Shown here one piece after another: positions 35,619 through 44,108 of a DNA stretch of 64,000 nucleotides. Each line of letters starts with the position of its first letter. Positions within the stretch are counted from its first letter, which is position 1. The stretch is taken from NCBI GenBank assembly GCA_900471605.1, contig UCEY01000045.1, positions 108,761 through 172,760 on the forward strand. Reading direction: 5' to 3'. Both the position numbers and the translations under genes were made by a program. The DNA comes from Hyphomicrobiales bacterium. GTDB taxonomy: Bacteria; Pseudomonadota; Alphaproteobacteria; Rhizobiales; Rhizobiaceae. A model generated the notes under the pieces. That model saw only the letters and a program-made list of their open reading frames with translations. It was not told where the DNA came from and made no database searches.

Positions 35619-37502
35619 TCATCCCGCCATCGCCTCTTCGTATTCCGACGACAGCATCAGCCATTCCTCTTCGGCGGCGGAAAGTCTGGAAGCCGCTTCG
35701 CCTCGTTCCTTGGCTTTTTGTGCGGCCTTGGCGGGTGCCTTTTCGTAAAGCGCGGGATCCGCAAGCTCCTTGTCAAGCGCCTGAATCAGTTTCTCGAGCT
35801 TGGCCGTTACGGCCTCGATTTCGTTGATCTTTTTCTTGAGCGGTGCGAGCGAGGCGCGCTTTTCGGCATTGACCTTGCGCTGCTCGGATTTCGATGCGGT
35901 CTCGTCGGCGGCCTGCGGCTTGTCGTCCTTCTTGCGGCCGGCGGAAACGATCAGGTCGCGGTATTCTTCCAGGTCGCCTTCGAAGGCCTTCACCGTGCCC
36001 TCGTTGACCAGCCACAGGCGGTCGACTGTCGCCTCGATCAGGTGGCGGTCGTGGGAGATCAGGATGACGGCGCCGTCATAGTCGTTGAGCGCCTCGATCA
36101 GCGCCCGGCGGCTATCGATGTCGAGATGGTTGGTCGGTTCATCGAGGATCAGGAGGTTCGGGGCGTGGAAGGCGGCAAGGCCCATCAGCAGGCGGGCCTT
36201 TTCGCCGCCGGACAGGTCCTTTGCGGCCGTCGCCATCTTCTCGGTCGCAAGCCCCATCTGCGCCACGCGGGCACGAACCTGCGCCTCGGCCGCCTGCGGC
36301 ATCAGCCGGCGGACGTGGTCCACCGGCGTCTCGTTGGGGATCAGGTCGTCGAGCTGGTGCTGGGCGAAAAAGCCGATCTTCAGGCTCGGCGCGAGTCGGA
36401 TCTCGCCGCTTTCCGCCTGGAGGCGGCCGGAGATGAATTTCGCGAAGGTCGACTTGCCGTTGCCGTTCGAGCCGAGCAGCGCGATGCGGTCGTCGTTGTC
36501 GATCCTCAGGCTGATGTTCTTCAGGATCGGTTTGCCGGGCGCATAACCGACAGCGCCCTTGCTGATCGAGATGATCGGCGAGGCGGGCTGCTTGTCCGGT
36601 TCCGGAAAGGTGATCGGCTGGACATGATCCTCGATGACCGCCGCGACCGTGCCCATGCGTTCCAGTGCCTTGACGCGGCTCTGGGCCTGCCGGGCTTTCG
36701 TGGCCTTGGCGCGGAACCGGTCGATGAAGCTCTGCAGGTGTTTGCGGGCCGCCTCGTTCTTGGCCTTCGCCTTCATCTGCAGCTCGTCCGCCTCGGCCTT
36801 CTGCCGCTCGAACTGGTCGTAGCCGCCGCGATAGAAGGTGAGTTTCTTTTGGTCGAGATGGACGATGGCGTTGACCGCATTGTTGAGCATGTCGCGGTCG
36901 TGGCTGATGACGATGACCGTGTGCGGATAGCGCCGCACGTAGTCTTCCAGCCACATGGTGCCTTCGAGGTCGAGATAGTTGGTCGGTTCGTCGAGCAGCA
37001 GCAGGTCCGGTTCGGCAAACAGGACGGACGCGAGCGCGACCCGCATGCGCCAGCCGCCCGAGAAGGACGAGGCGGGCCGGTGCTGGGCCTCATGGTCGAA
37101 GCCGAGGCCGGAAAGGATGCTGGCGGCGCGCGCTTCCGCCGAATGGGCGTCGATATCGACAAGCCGCATCTGGATCTCGGCGATGCGATGCGGGTCGGTC
37201 GCGGTTTCCGCTTCCTTCATAAGGGCGGTTCGCTCCTTGTCGGCGGAAAGCACGATCGAGATCAGCGATTCCTCGGTGCCCGGCGCCTCCTGCGCCACCT
37301 GGCCGATGCGCGCGTTCTTCGGGATCGTCACCGAACCGCCTTCCGCGGCCATGTCGCCGGTGATCACCCTGAACAGCGTCGACTTGCCGGCCCCGTTGCG
37401 GCCGACGAGCCCGGCCTTCGTGCCCGCCGGAAGCGTCACGCTGGCATTGTCGAGGAGGAGACGCCCGGCGATGCGGGCGGAAAGTTCGGTAATCGTGATC
37501 AT
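35619..37502 (-). CDS. ABC-F family ATPase
   Basis: A 627-residue cytosolic protein with two ABC domains and no membrane segments. Domain 1 has Walker A GRNGAGKSTLFR and signature FSGGWRMRVALA. Domain 2 has Walker A GSNGNGKSTFAKF and signature LSGGEKARLLMGLA. A charged linker lies between them, and a C-terminal coiled coil (from KVNAEKRASLAPLKKKI) suggests the YheS/Uup side of the family. ABC-F proteins act on ribosomes. The ATG at 37502 gives MITITELSARIAG. The frame is open 70 codons further, without family similarity. Confidence 0.92.
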   Translation of the reverse strand: MITITELSARIAGRLLLDNASVTLPAGTKAGLVGRNGAGKSTLFRVITGDMAAEGGSVTIPKNARIGQVAQEAPGTEESLISIVLSADKERTALMKEAETATDPHRIAEIQMRLVDIDAHSAEARAASILSGLGFDHEAQHRPASSFSGGWRMRVALASVLFAEPDLLLLDEPTNYLDLEGTMWLEDYVRRYPHTVIVISHDRDMLNNAVNAIVHLDQKKLTFYRGGYDQFERQKAEADELQMKAKAKNEAARKHLQSFIDRFRAKATKARQAQSRVKALERMGTVAAVIEDHVQPITFPEPDKQPASPIISISKGAVGYAPGKPILKNISLRIDNDDRIALLGSNGNGKSTFAKFISGRLQAESGEIRLAPSLKIGFFAQHQLDDLIPNETPVDHVRRLMPQAAEAQVRARVAQMGLATEKMATAAKDLSGGEKARLLMGLAAFHAPNLLILDEPTNHLDIDSRRALIEALNDYDGAVILISHDRHLIEATVDRLWLVNEGTVKAFEGDLEEYRDLIVSAGRKKDDKPQAADETASKSEQRKVNAEKRASLAPLKKKINEIEAVTAKLEKLIQALDKELADPALYEKAPAKAAQKAKERGEAASRLSAAEEEWLMLSSEYEEAMAG

Positions 37503-37669
37503 GGCGGCGGTTTTGGCCGAAACCCCGTTTGTTGGCAAGGGCGGCCGGCGGGCTGGTATACGCTGTCCCGGGGGAAACAGAAGGATACTGCACGCTCTGG
37601 TAGATCGACGAGGCGGCGCTGCCGTCGGCCGCGAGGCGCGACCGAACTTCAATCGGGAGAGCAAATGCC

Positions 37670-38557
37670 ATGAGAATGAAAAGATGGGCGTGGCCGACGC
37701 TGCTGGCGGCATCGGCGCTGATGATACCGCTCCGCGCGGGAGCGGTCGATTTCACCTGCTGGAACCCGGGCGGCGCGGGGTTGGCCAGCGCCAGGGAGGA
37801 ATACTGGACGCCGGAAAGAATTGCCGCGGCGATCCCTGATGGCGAGATGCTCCCGACACTGCCCACCGATGGGTTTCGAAGCGACCGCGAAGGCAATCTC
37901 GTGGGCGATGCCGAACGGGCGCCGATCGGCGAGGCGCCCTACAAGTATGGCGGCCAACTGGTCTACACGCGCGGCGGGCACGATTACTCCGCCAGCGCCC
38001 AATTCGTCGCGGATGCCAATATCGTCATCGGCGCCGCCCACAGCCTCTGGAAAGGCGGCCTGGCGGCGAGCAACATCCGCTTCTATCAGGGATATTCCGG
38101 CGGCGGCGGGACACTCTACCACATGGACAGGGCGGCCGTGCTGCTGCGCTGGACCGAGGTCGCGGACAACCAGCCGAGCCTGGCGAGGTCGCAATTCGAC
38201 TATTCCGTGATGCGCACCACCGTCGCCTCCGCCGTCGGCAAATATGAACTCGCCATCGACGGCGCCCACGTGGATGACGACGTGACGGTCACCGGTTACC
38301 CCGCGCGTCTCGATGGCGGCGAGTACATGTATCGGGAAACCGCCCGCATCACCGTGCAGGCCGGCACCGCTTATGACGCACGCCCGCATCCCATGTATGG
38401 CGGCGGCGCAAGCGGGGGGGCATGGTTCGTCACGGCCGACAACGTCCACAAGGCGGTCAGTGTCGTTTCCAGCGGTGCGGCTGATGGTGTTTACGGCCCC
38501 AGTTTTACTCAGGACACTGCCGACCTGATCGCCATCGTCAAGAATGGCTGCCCGTAA
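37670..38557 (+). CDS. Secreted S1-like (trypsin/V8-type) serine protease
   Basis: A 295-residue protein with a signal peptide (WAWPTLLAASALMIPLRAGA) and a chymotrypsin-fold catalytic triad readable from motifs: His124 in IGAAHSLW, Asp177 in QFDYSV, and Ser248 in GGGASGGAWF. The three cysteines leave the disulfide pattern unclear. GGGAGEN-type spacing and lack of a PDZ domain separate it from DegP/HtrA. Glutamyl-endopeptidase-like trypsin relatives fit best. A GGGAGA ribosome-binding site precedes the ATG. It stands alone, divergent from the ABC-F gene. Confidence 0.78.
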   Translation: MRMKRWAWPTLLAASALMIPLRAGAVDFTCWNPGGAGLASAREEYWTPERIAAAIPDGEMLPTLPTDGFRSDREGNLVGDAERAPIGEAPYKYGGQLVYTRGGHDYSASAQFVADANIVIGAAHSLWKGGLAASNIRFYQGYSGGGGTLYHMDRAAVLLRWTEVADNQPSLARSQFDYSVMRTTVASAVGKYELAIDGAHVDDDVTVTGYPARLDGGEYMYRETARITVQAGTAYDARPHPMYGGGASGGAWFVTADNVHKAVSVVSSGAADGVYGPSFTQDTADLIAIVKNGCP

Positions 38558-38638
38558 GCGGGCCGCCAGATCCCGAGCCGGCGGCATCGGTGGGGAGTCG
38601 CCGCATCGGCCCGGTGCCCGCAGAGGCGTCCGCGTCAT

Positions 38639-39352
38639 TCAGGCCGCAGGGTCTGAATGACGCGAGATGATCTGCAGCGATTTCTTATTGAAAATGATGA
38701 TCCGGTGCTGCCGCATGCCGATCAGCCGCTTGCTTTTCCAGGCCTGGAGCTGCGCATTGATACGCGGCCGGCTGGCATTGATGAGCTGGCCCATGCGGCT
38801 CTGGGAGATCGGTTTTTCGATGAGGATGCCGTCGCTCGTCGATCGTCCGTGGGCGGCGCCGAGATTGAGCAGAAGCCGCGCAAGGCGGGTCTCCAGCGGG
38901 TAGAGCGCCATTCCTTCCGCAAACATCATGGTTCGGTGGAGCTTTCTGGCGATCGTCCGCATGAGATAGGAAGCGACCTGCGGAATTGTCGAAAGTTCGT
39001 TGAATGTCTTGCGATCGATTTCCAGCAGTCGCGTCGCCCCGCAGATGACCGCGTTCGAGGAATGCCGGTAGTTGAGAGCGAACTCGATCTCGCCGACGGC
39101 ATCCCCGGGCTGAAGTTCCGAAAAGATCACTTCGTTGCCTTCCTCGGATATGAAATAAAGAGAAATTCCGCCTGAAACTATAATGTAAAACGTGTCGCAG
39201 GGATCGCCATTCAGGAACAGGGTCTGTCGATCTCTGTATGAGTTTATATTTATCCTGTTTGCAAACGCGGAAATAACATCATCCTCCGCCGAGCTGAATG
39301 GCTCTATCCTGCTTATTTCCTCGGAGATCTTCTGAGTCTTCGTTGTTTTCAT
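38639..39352 (-). CDS. Crp/Fnr family transcription regulator
   Basis: A 237-residue protein with an N-terminal cyclic-nucleotide-binding-like beta roll (residues about 25-140, including SGGISLYFISEEGNEVIF and PGDAVGEIEFALN) and a C-terminal winged helix with recognition region ISQSRMGQLINASRPRINAQL. It lacks the cysteine cluster of Fnr, so it should not carry an oxygen-sensing iron-sulfur cluster. The PGDAVGEIE segment resembles the phosphate-binding cassette but lacks the RxS arginine, so cAMP binding is doubtful. It is divergent from the RhiA-like gene, with a shared AT-rich intergenic region. Confidence 0.9.
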   Translation of the reverse strand: MKTTKTQKISEEISRIEPFSSAEDDVISAFANRININSYRDRQTLFLNGDPCDTFYIIVSGGISLYFISEEGNEVIFSELQPGDAVGEIEFALNYRHSSNAVICGATRLLEIDRKTFNELSTIPQVASYLMRTIARKLHRTMMFAEGMALYPLETRLARLLLNLGAAHGRSTSDGILIEKPISQSRMGQLINASRPRINAQLQAWKSKRLIGMRQHRIIIFNKKSLQIISRHSDPAA

Positions 39353-39570
39353 CTGCTCGCAACCACCCTGAGATCGGAAATCTGATTGCCATCCGGCGGG
39401 CTGATATTTATCGATTATACAAACTAGGGTTGTTACATGCGTTACATATTTGGAGATTTAAATATCCTAGGTTGTGTTTGTGCAAACGGCATTCCCTAAA
39501 ACCACGTGCCGGGATCACAGACGCCGTCACCGCGTGGTGCGGTCCGGCAACCCCAAAGAGGAGAGGTATA
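39353..39570. promoter_or_regulatory. AT-rich divergent regulatory region with several small repeats
   Basis: The 218-bp gap between the Crp/Fnr-type gene and the RhiA-like gene is strongly AT-rich between about 39400 and 39490. It contains two direct GTTACAT copies (39432-39438 and 39441-39447), a near-perfect 16-bp palindrome GGAGATTTAAATATCC (39452-39467) and a perfect GTTTG-TG-CAAAC palindrome (39476-39487). These are candidate regulator sites. None is a canonical Crp (TGTGA-N6-TCACA) or Fnr (TTGAT-N4-ATCAA) site. Confidence 0.5.
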
Positions 39571-40290
39571 ATGACGATTTATATGGGCCAGAACGCGATC
39601 AAGGCCTTCAGCGCGCAGGCTGCGGGCCAGCCCTACAGCCTCACGGTTCTCAACGAGAATTCGAAATGGCAGCAGTTCGCCCTGTTCCAGACGATCCCCC
39701 AGGTCATCGGGCCGTCGGTCGATCCGCTGTCGCTTGCCTGGATGGTCGGCGGCGCCGCGGCCGGTAGCCCCGATCAGCCGAGCACGTCGTCGTTCAACTG
39801 GACGATCGACTACTCCGTGACGGTCGGCTACATCCAGCAACTGGGCTCCGCGGGCTCGCCGCGTTCCTTCCAGACCGCAAGCTCGGTCGGCGTCATGATC
39901 GACACCCAGAACACCGTGCCGGTGACCTATCAGGGGCCGTTCCCCTACGGTGCCCCCGGTTTCCCGGAGGGCCCGTCCGATGGCGTCAAGGGCCTCATCG
40001 TCGCCAAGGCGGACGGCACCATTCCGACCACCGCGGTGCAGGCCAGCAAGAATGTCTACGTCAACGTCGGCATCGCCATGGCCCGCAAGCCGACCATCGC
40101 CGTCCAGCTCGAACCCAACCTCGTCTATCAGTTCACTCCGAAGCCGAGATACTACATCCTCGCCGGCTCCTTCGTCGAAGGACAGGTGATCGACACGGCC
40201 ACCTCTTCGGCGGCCTATGAAGTGAGCTTTACCGGCGTCACGGATGTCTCCGTGCGGTTCACCCAGCAGAACCAGTTCATGCCGGCATAA
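39571..40290 (+). CDS. RhiA-like protein (rhizosphere-protein family resemblance)
   Basis: A 239-residue protein without signal peptide or membrane helix. The pattern YSLTVLNENSKWQQFALFQT, then SLAWMVGGAA and SSFNWTIDYSVTVGYI, recalls RhiA of Rhizobium leguminosarum, an abundant rhizosphere-induced protein under quorum-sensing control. The match is from memory of the family and is not verified. The rest is rich in beta-type alternation (NVYVNVGIAMARKPTIAVQL). The start at 39571 is supported by GAGGAG seven bases upstream. The gene is followed by a bidirectional terminator and divergent from a Crp/Fnr-type regulator that may control it. Confidence 0.7.
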   Translation: MTIYMGQNAIKAFSAQAAGQPYSLTVLNENSKWQQFALFQTIPQVIGPSVDPLSLAWMVGGAAAGSPDQPSTSSFNWTIDYSVTVGYIQQLGSAGSPRSFQTASSVGVMIDTQNTVPVTYQGPFPYGAPGFPEGPSDGVKGLIVAKADGTIPTTAVQASKNVYVNVGIAMARKPTIAVQLEPNLVYQFTPKPRYYILAGSFVEGQVIDTATSSAAYEVSFTGVTDVSVRFTQQNQFMPA

Positions 40291-40373
40291 CGCCGGCGGC
40301 TGCCGACATGGACTTTTCGACAGGGACCGCGGGTCGGACATTACCCCAGCCGGCAACCGGTCCTCGTTCGCAA

Positions 40374-40403
40374 AAAAGGAGGCCGCGGGAAACCGCGGCT
40401 TTC
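40374..40403. terminator. Bidirectional terminator between RhiA-like gene and GGDEF-like gene
   Basis: GCCGCGG (40382-40388) and CCGCGGC (40393-40399) form a 7-bp GC stem around a GAAA tetraloop. On the minus strand the stem is followed by CCTTTTTT, on the plus strand by TTT. The two flanking genes are convergent. Confidence 0.7.
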
Positions 40404-40424
40404 TGGTTCGGAAATATATCTGTC

Positions 40425-41459
40425 CTAAGACGCCCGTTTCCGCCCGCTTCCGTGAACCGCGACGATCATGCGCGGATTGGCCTTTGCCGTTTCGAGCGCG
40501 GTGCCGGCCTGCAGGCGCAGTTCCTGCGGAGAAAAGGCGTCCGCGGTCAGCGCCGCGCCGACCGACAGGCCGATGCCGCTCGTGCCGTCGGAGGCGGCAA
40601 AGACGAGGTTGTCGGTGATCGAGGCGATCAGCCGTTCGGCGATCGGCTGCACGCTGTCGCGGCCGACGTCGCGGAAGACGAAGGCGAAATCGCCCTTGCC
40701 GATGCGCGCCAGGAAATCGTTCTTCTTGATCGCCTTGCGGAAGATCGAGGCCGCCTTCTTGACGATGCGGTTGACGGCGGGATCGCCGTAGGTGCGGGCA
40801 AGGTGCGGAAGGTCGGTGATCGTCACCAGGAACAGCGCGGTGTCGCGGCTGTCGGCATCGACGCCATAGAGCGCCTCCAGCCGTTCGGCGAGCGCGGCAT
40901 GGTTCGGCAGCGAGGTCAGCCGGTCGCGCAGCGTCACCGAGCGGGCAACGGATGCCTCGCGCTCGGCCTTGACCAGGCGATCGGCGCCGGCTCTGAGGAT
41001 TGCCTCCAGCTCGGTCTCGGCGACCACGGCGTCCGAGAGCGAGACGCTCAGATATTCGATCTCGGCCAGAATATCCTCGGGCCCGGCGGTGCTGTCCTGT
41101 CGCAGGCTGCGGGCGACGGTTTCCAGCACGCGGGTAAAACCCTTCTTCTGGGTGACGCCGCTTGCCATCTTGTCCCTGAGTTCCAGCAGCAGCTTGATTT
41201 CCTGATCACGCCCCCTGACCGGCATGAGCGCGACGAAGGCGGGGAGCTGATGCCGCAGCCCCATCTCGTCCAGCACCGTCTGCGAAGGGCCGGCCGAGAG
41301 TGCCAGCACTTCCCGCGAAAGGGCCGGGTCGCCGCCCAGCAGCGCTTCGTGGAACAGCTCGTAATTGCGCGGCAGGCCGCTCACGTCCAGCTTCGCCATC
41401 AGCTGGACGACGGCCTGCAGGCCGCGATCCTGTCCCGTTCTGCTTGCTTCGCCTGCCAT
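40425..41459 (-). CDS. Degenerate GGDEF-domain protein
   Basis: A 344-residue cytosolic protein. The C-terminal half (from about residue 178) has the GGDEF-family opening RDRLTSLPNHAAL and the fold up to the active-site hairpin, but the signature reads GKGDF (254-258, RIGKGDFAFVF) in place of GGDEF. The residues for catalysis of c-di-GMP synthesis are therefore probably lost and the domain may bind nucleotide or act as a scaffold. The N-terminal 150 residues are helical and unrecognised (MAKLDVSGLPRNYELFHEAL). The start at 41459 is preceded by GGGGACGAGA. An ATG at 41522 is a poorer alternative. Confidence 0.82.
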   Translation of the reverse strand: MAGEASRTGQDRGLQAVVQLMAKLDVSGLPRNYELFHEALLGGDPALSREVLALSAGPSQTVLDEMGLRHQLPAFVALMPVRGRDQEIKLLLELRDKMASGVTQKKGFTRVLETVARSLRQDSTAGPEDILAEIEYLSVSLSDAVVAETELEAILRAGADRLVKAEREASVARSVTLRDRLTSLPNHAALAERLEALYGVDADSRDTALFLVTITDLPHLARTYGDPAVNRIVKKAASIFRKAIKKNDFLARIGKGDFAFVFRDVGRDSVQPIAERLIASITDNLVFAASDGTSGIGLSVGAALTADAFSPQELRLQAGTALETAKANPRMIVAVHGSGRKRAS

Positions 41460-41689
41460 CTCTCGTCCCCACAGGTTGATCCGGCCGGTAGTTCCGGCTT
41501 GTTCGATAGTGCGACAAGCCATGCGCGATACGCTTTTAACATTTGCTAAAAAGGGTCGGATCGTCGGCAGTTACGGTTAAGGGATCGTCGAAACGGCCGA
41601 TCGAATGCGATCCATGAATTTTCCTGATTGGATTCAAAGGGAAATTTGCTTTCAATATCCCCGGCCAACATCCGGATCAGGAGCCTGCC

Positions 41690-42379
41690 ATGACCCGTAT
41701 TCTCTATTCGCTCTGCGGCACCGACGAAAGCCGCCCGTTTTCGCCGCATTGCTGGAAAGTCGTGCAGGCGCTTGCTCACAAGGGCCTCGATTTCATCGAG
41801 AAGCCGACGCCGTTTACCGAGATCCCCAGCCTCGAAGGCGGGTTTTCTAAGACCGTGCCGATCCTGCGCGACGGCAACGAACTGATCCGCGACAGTTTCG
41901 AGATCGCGCTTTACCTGGAGGAAACCTATCCGGACCGGCCGACGCTGTTCGGCGGACCGGCGGGCAAGGCGCTCGCCCGTTTCGTCGAGGGTTTTTCCCA
42001 GATGGTGGTCCACACGGCGATCACGAAGATCGCGGTCAAGAACATTCATGACATGCTCGGCGAGACCGACCAGGTCTATTTCCGCACCAGCCGCGAAGCC
42101 CGGCTCGGCAGGACGCTCGAAGAGATGGACGCGAGCCGGCAGGCGGAGATCGACGGTTTCGCGCCGAAGCTGGAGCCGATCCGCCACGCCCTGAAATATC
42201 ATGATTTTATCGGCGGCGACGGCCCGCTCTTCGTCGACTACATCCTGTTCGGGGCGCTGCAGTGGATGCGCGTCACAGCCGGCGCCAAGGTGTTTTCCGA
42301 CGACGACCCCGTCGGGTTGTGGTTCGAACGCTGCCTCGACCTGCATAATGGCGTCGGGCGCAGTGTGACAGCGGCGTGA
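41690..42379 (+). CDS. Glutathione S-transferase family protein
   Basis: A 229-residue protein with a thioredoxin-like N-terminal domain (MTRILYSLCGTDESRPFSPH, then TVPILRDGNELIRDSFEIALYLEE with the cis-Pro and the glutathione gamma-glutamyl site DS) and an all-helical C-terminal domain. This type of GST is close to the beta-etherase/LigE-like branch, judged by the CGTDESRPFSPHCWK start. Substrate unknown. It lies about 96 bp before ndk on the same strand. Confidence 0.88.
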   Translation: MTRILYSLCGTDESRPFSPHCWKVVQALAHKGLDFIEKPTPFTEIPSLEGGFSKTVPILRDGNELIRDSFEIALYLEETYPDRPTLFGGPAGKALARFVEGFSQMVVHTAITKIAVKNIHDMLGETDQVYFRTSREARLGRTLEEMDASRQAEIDGFAPKLEPIRHALKYHDFIGGDGPLFVDYILFGALQWMRVTAGAKVFSDDDPVGLWFERCLDLHNGVGRSVTAA

Positions 42380-42475
42380 AATTGCCCGAACCCCCTTGTT
42401 TCCAGTGAAAGGGGCGGGTAAAGACCCCGCACTTTCCCCCTTATTCACGGGCCACAGGAAACGAAGGATAGAACA

Positions 42476-42898
42476 ATGGCGATTGAACGCACGTTTTCGA
42501 TGATCAAGCCGGATGCCACCAAGCGCAACCTCACGGGCGCCATCACCAAGGTGTTTGAAGACAATGGCCTGCGCGTCATCGCTTCCAAGCGCGTCTGGAT
42601 GAGCAAGCGCGAAGCCGAAGGCTTCTACGCCGTTCACAAGGAACGCCCGTTCTTCGGCGAACTCGTCGAAGGCATGACCTCCGGCCCGACCATCGTCCAG
42701 GTTCTGGAAGGCGAAAACGCCATCCTGAAGAACCGCGAGATCATGGGCGCCACCAACCCGGCCAACGCCGACGAAGGCACCATCCGCAAGACCTTCGCGC
42801 TGTCGATCGGCGAGAACTCGGTACACGGTTCCGACGCTCCGGAAACCGCCGCCCAGGAAATCGCCTACTGGTTCTCGGAAACCGAGATCGTCGGCTGA
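42476..42898 (+). CDS. ndk: Nucleoside diphosphate kinase
   Basis: Ndk equalises nucleoside triphosphate pools by ping-pong phosphate transfer through a histidine. The 140-residue protein starts AIERTFSMIKPDATKRNLTG and has the active-site segment ENSVHGSDAPETA with the phosphorylated His. Perfect family length. A strong intrinsic terminator follows at 42945-42971. Confidence 0.98.
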   Translation: MAIERTFSMIKPDATKRNLTGAITKVFEDNGLRVIASKRVWMSKREAEGFYAVHKERPFFGELVEGMTSGPTIVQVLEGENAILKNREIMGATNPANADEGTIRKTFALSIGENSVHGSDAPETAAQEIAYWFSETEIVG

Positions 42899-42944
42899 TC
42901 TGAAATTGAGATCCGGAGCCTCGAGCTTCCGATCCGGATAATCG

Positions 42945-42971
42945 AAACCGGGGCCTTTGCCCCGGTTTTTT
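42945..42971 (+). terminator. Intrinsic terminator after ndk
   Basis: AAACCGGGGC and GCCCCGGTTT form a perfect 10-bp stem with a four-base loop, ending in a run of seven T that overlaps the stem foot. A textbook Rho-independent terminator 47 bp past the ndk stop. Confidence 0.9.
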
Positions 42972-43007
42972 CATGGGCGGCCGCATGCGGCAGGCGGTTG
43001 AGGCCAT

Positions 43008-43523
43008 TCAGGCCGGGCAATCGTCAGGCTGGGCGTAGTCGAGCGTCCCGTCCGGCTTGAAGACCTCCGGGTTGCGCTCATAACCGGCGCCGAGCACCAG
43101 CGGCTTGCTCGGAAGCACCGACTGGTCGACATCGGAGACGAGCTGGGTCTTCAATTCCTGCAACGTCCGGCCGCCGGCATCCACCAGCCGGATATCCACG
43201 GAATAGGGCTTGTCCTTGCGCACGCAGCGGACATTGGGGCTCTGCAACGTGATCTTGTCCCATGCCGGGAAAATCTTTTCGTTGACGACGATCGGTTCGC
43301 CGCCGGCCGGGTCGTCGAATTTCGCGATCGCCACGGTTCCGTCCGGTATCGGCCCCGTCTTCTTCAGCGTCACCAGATAGGTCGCGCTGGCGACCCGGTA
43401 GTTGAACACGAAGATATGCCCGCTGACCTCCACCAGCTTTTCCGTCTCGCGCTGGCAGGCGGCGAGGGTGAGGGCGGCAAGGCCGAAAGCCATAAGCCTG
43501 AAAACAATAAGCCGGGGCATCAT
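43008..43523 (-). CDS. Hypothetical lipoprotein coupled to the CGNR regulator
   Basis: A 171-residue protein with a lipoprotein signal (FRLMAFGLAALTLAACQ, lipobox LAAC). The mature part reads as a beta-rich domain (HIFVFNYRVASATYLVTLKK, PDGTVAIAKFDDPAGGEP) with a conserved-looking Cys pair (VRCVRK and DDCPA). I do not recognise the family. The ATG at 43523 overlaps the stop of the CGNR gene as ATGA and has GGAGG upstream, so the two are translationally coupled. A role linked to the divergent permease is possible but not shown by sequence. Confidence 0.78.
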   Translation of the reverse strand: MMPRLIVFRLMAFGLAALTLAACQRETEKLVEVSGHIFVFNYRVASATYLVTLKKTGPIPDGTVAIAKFDDPAGGEPIVVNEKIFPAWDKITLQSPNVRCVRKDKPYSVDIRLVDAGGRTLQELKTQLVSDVDQSVLPSKPLVLGAGYERNPEVFKPDGTLDYAQPDDCPA

Positions 43524-44068
43524 GACACGGCCTCCTTCTTCCTGCGATGATAATGGCGGCTGGCTTTGACGCGGTTGCCGCACACCGCCATGTCGCACCA
43601 TGTGCGGCTGCGGTTCCGGCTGCGATCGATGAACAGCCATCCGCAACTGCCGCAGATTTTCATCCGCACGATTTCCGCCTCTGCAAGCAGCCTGAGCGCC
43701 GAATGGGCGGTCGCCGCCTCCAGTGAGTTTTTCCGGGCGCGGCGCAGGACGGTCGCCGTCGCCTCGAGGAAATCGGCAAGCAACGTCTGCGCGTCGTCGC
43801 CTGTTAGGCGGGTGCGAAAATAGCGGTCGATCGCTTCGCGCAGGGCAATGAACGGCGCGTGGTTTTCGGGCTCCACGGGCGCCAGATCGCTGAACAGCGC
43901 CCGCTCGGCGGAAAATTTTTCGGCCGCCTTCGGAAAGGCCTCCATCTGCTTCGGCTCGGCGAACCGGTCGATGCTGCGTGCCGGATCGAAGCGCAGGATC
44001 ACGCTGTTGGCGACATCCAGCGCCAGCGCGCCTCCGGCGAAACGGTGCGGGGTCCAGGAAAAGTTCAT
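43520..44068 (-). CDS. CGNR zinc finger transcription regulator
   Basis: A 182-residue protein of the ABATE/CGNR family. The N-terminal ABATE-type domain begins GGALALDVANSV. The C-terminal zinc finger uses Cys139, Cys142, Cys158 and Cys163, the last in CGNR, followed by a basic tail KASRHYHRRKKE that suits DNA binding. Start at ATG 44068: a TATAAT -10 box lies only 6 bp upstream on this strand, so the mRNA may be leaderless. It is divergent from the permease gene, with a 10-bp inverted repeat between them, and is followed by the lipoprotein gene. Confidence 0.87.
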   Translation of the reverse strand: MNFSWTPHRFAGGALALDVANSVILRFDPARSIDRFAEPKQMEAFPKAAEKFSAERALFSDLAPVEPENHAPFIALREAIDRYFRTRLTGDDAQTLLADFLEATATVLRRARKNSLEAATAHSALRLLAEAEIVRMKICGSCGWLFIDRSRNRSRTWCDMAVCGNRVKASRHYHRRKKEAVS

Positions 44069-44074
44069 GGCGAT

Positions 44075-44108
44075 ATTATAACTGGTAAAATGCAGTTGAC
44101 CAGTTATA
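44075..44108. promoter_or_regulatory. Inverted-repeat operator over the divergent CGNR/permease promoters
   Basis: TATAACTGGT (44077-44086) and ACCAGTTATA (44099-44108) are perfect 10-bp inverted arms separated by 12 bp, and the spacer includes another CAGTT. The left arm contains the CGNR -10 box TATAAT (minus strand, 44075-44080). The right arm overlaps a plausible plus-strand -10 TATATT (44105-44110) for the permease gene. A dimer bound here would control both genes. CGNR is the obvious candidate. Confidence 0.7.

Noticed and set aside
38639..39352. Oxygen-sensing Fnr
   Set aside because: The N-terminal cysteine cluster needed for the 4Fe-4S centre is missing, so only the general Crp/Fnr family name is supported.
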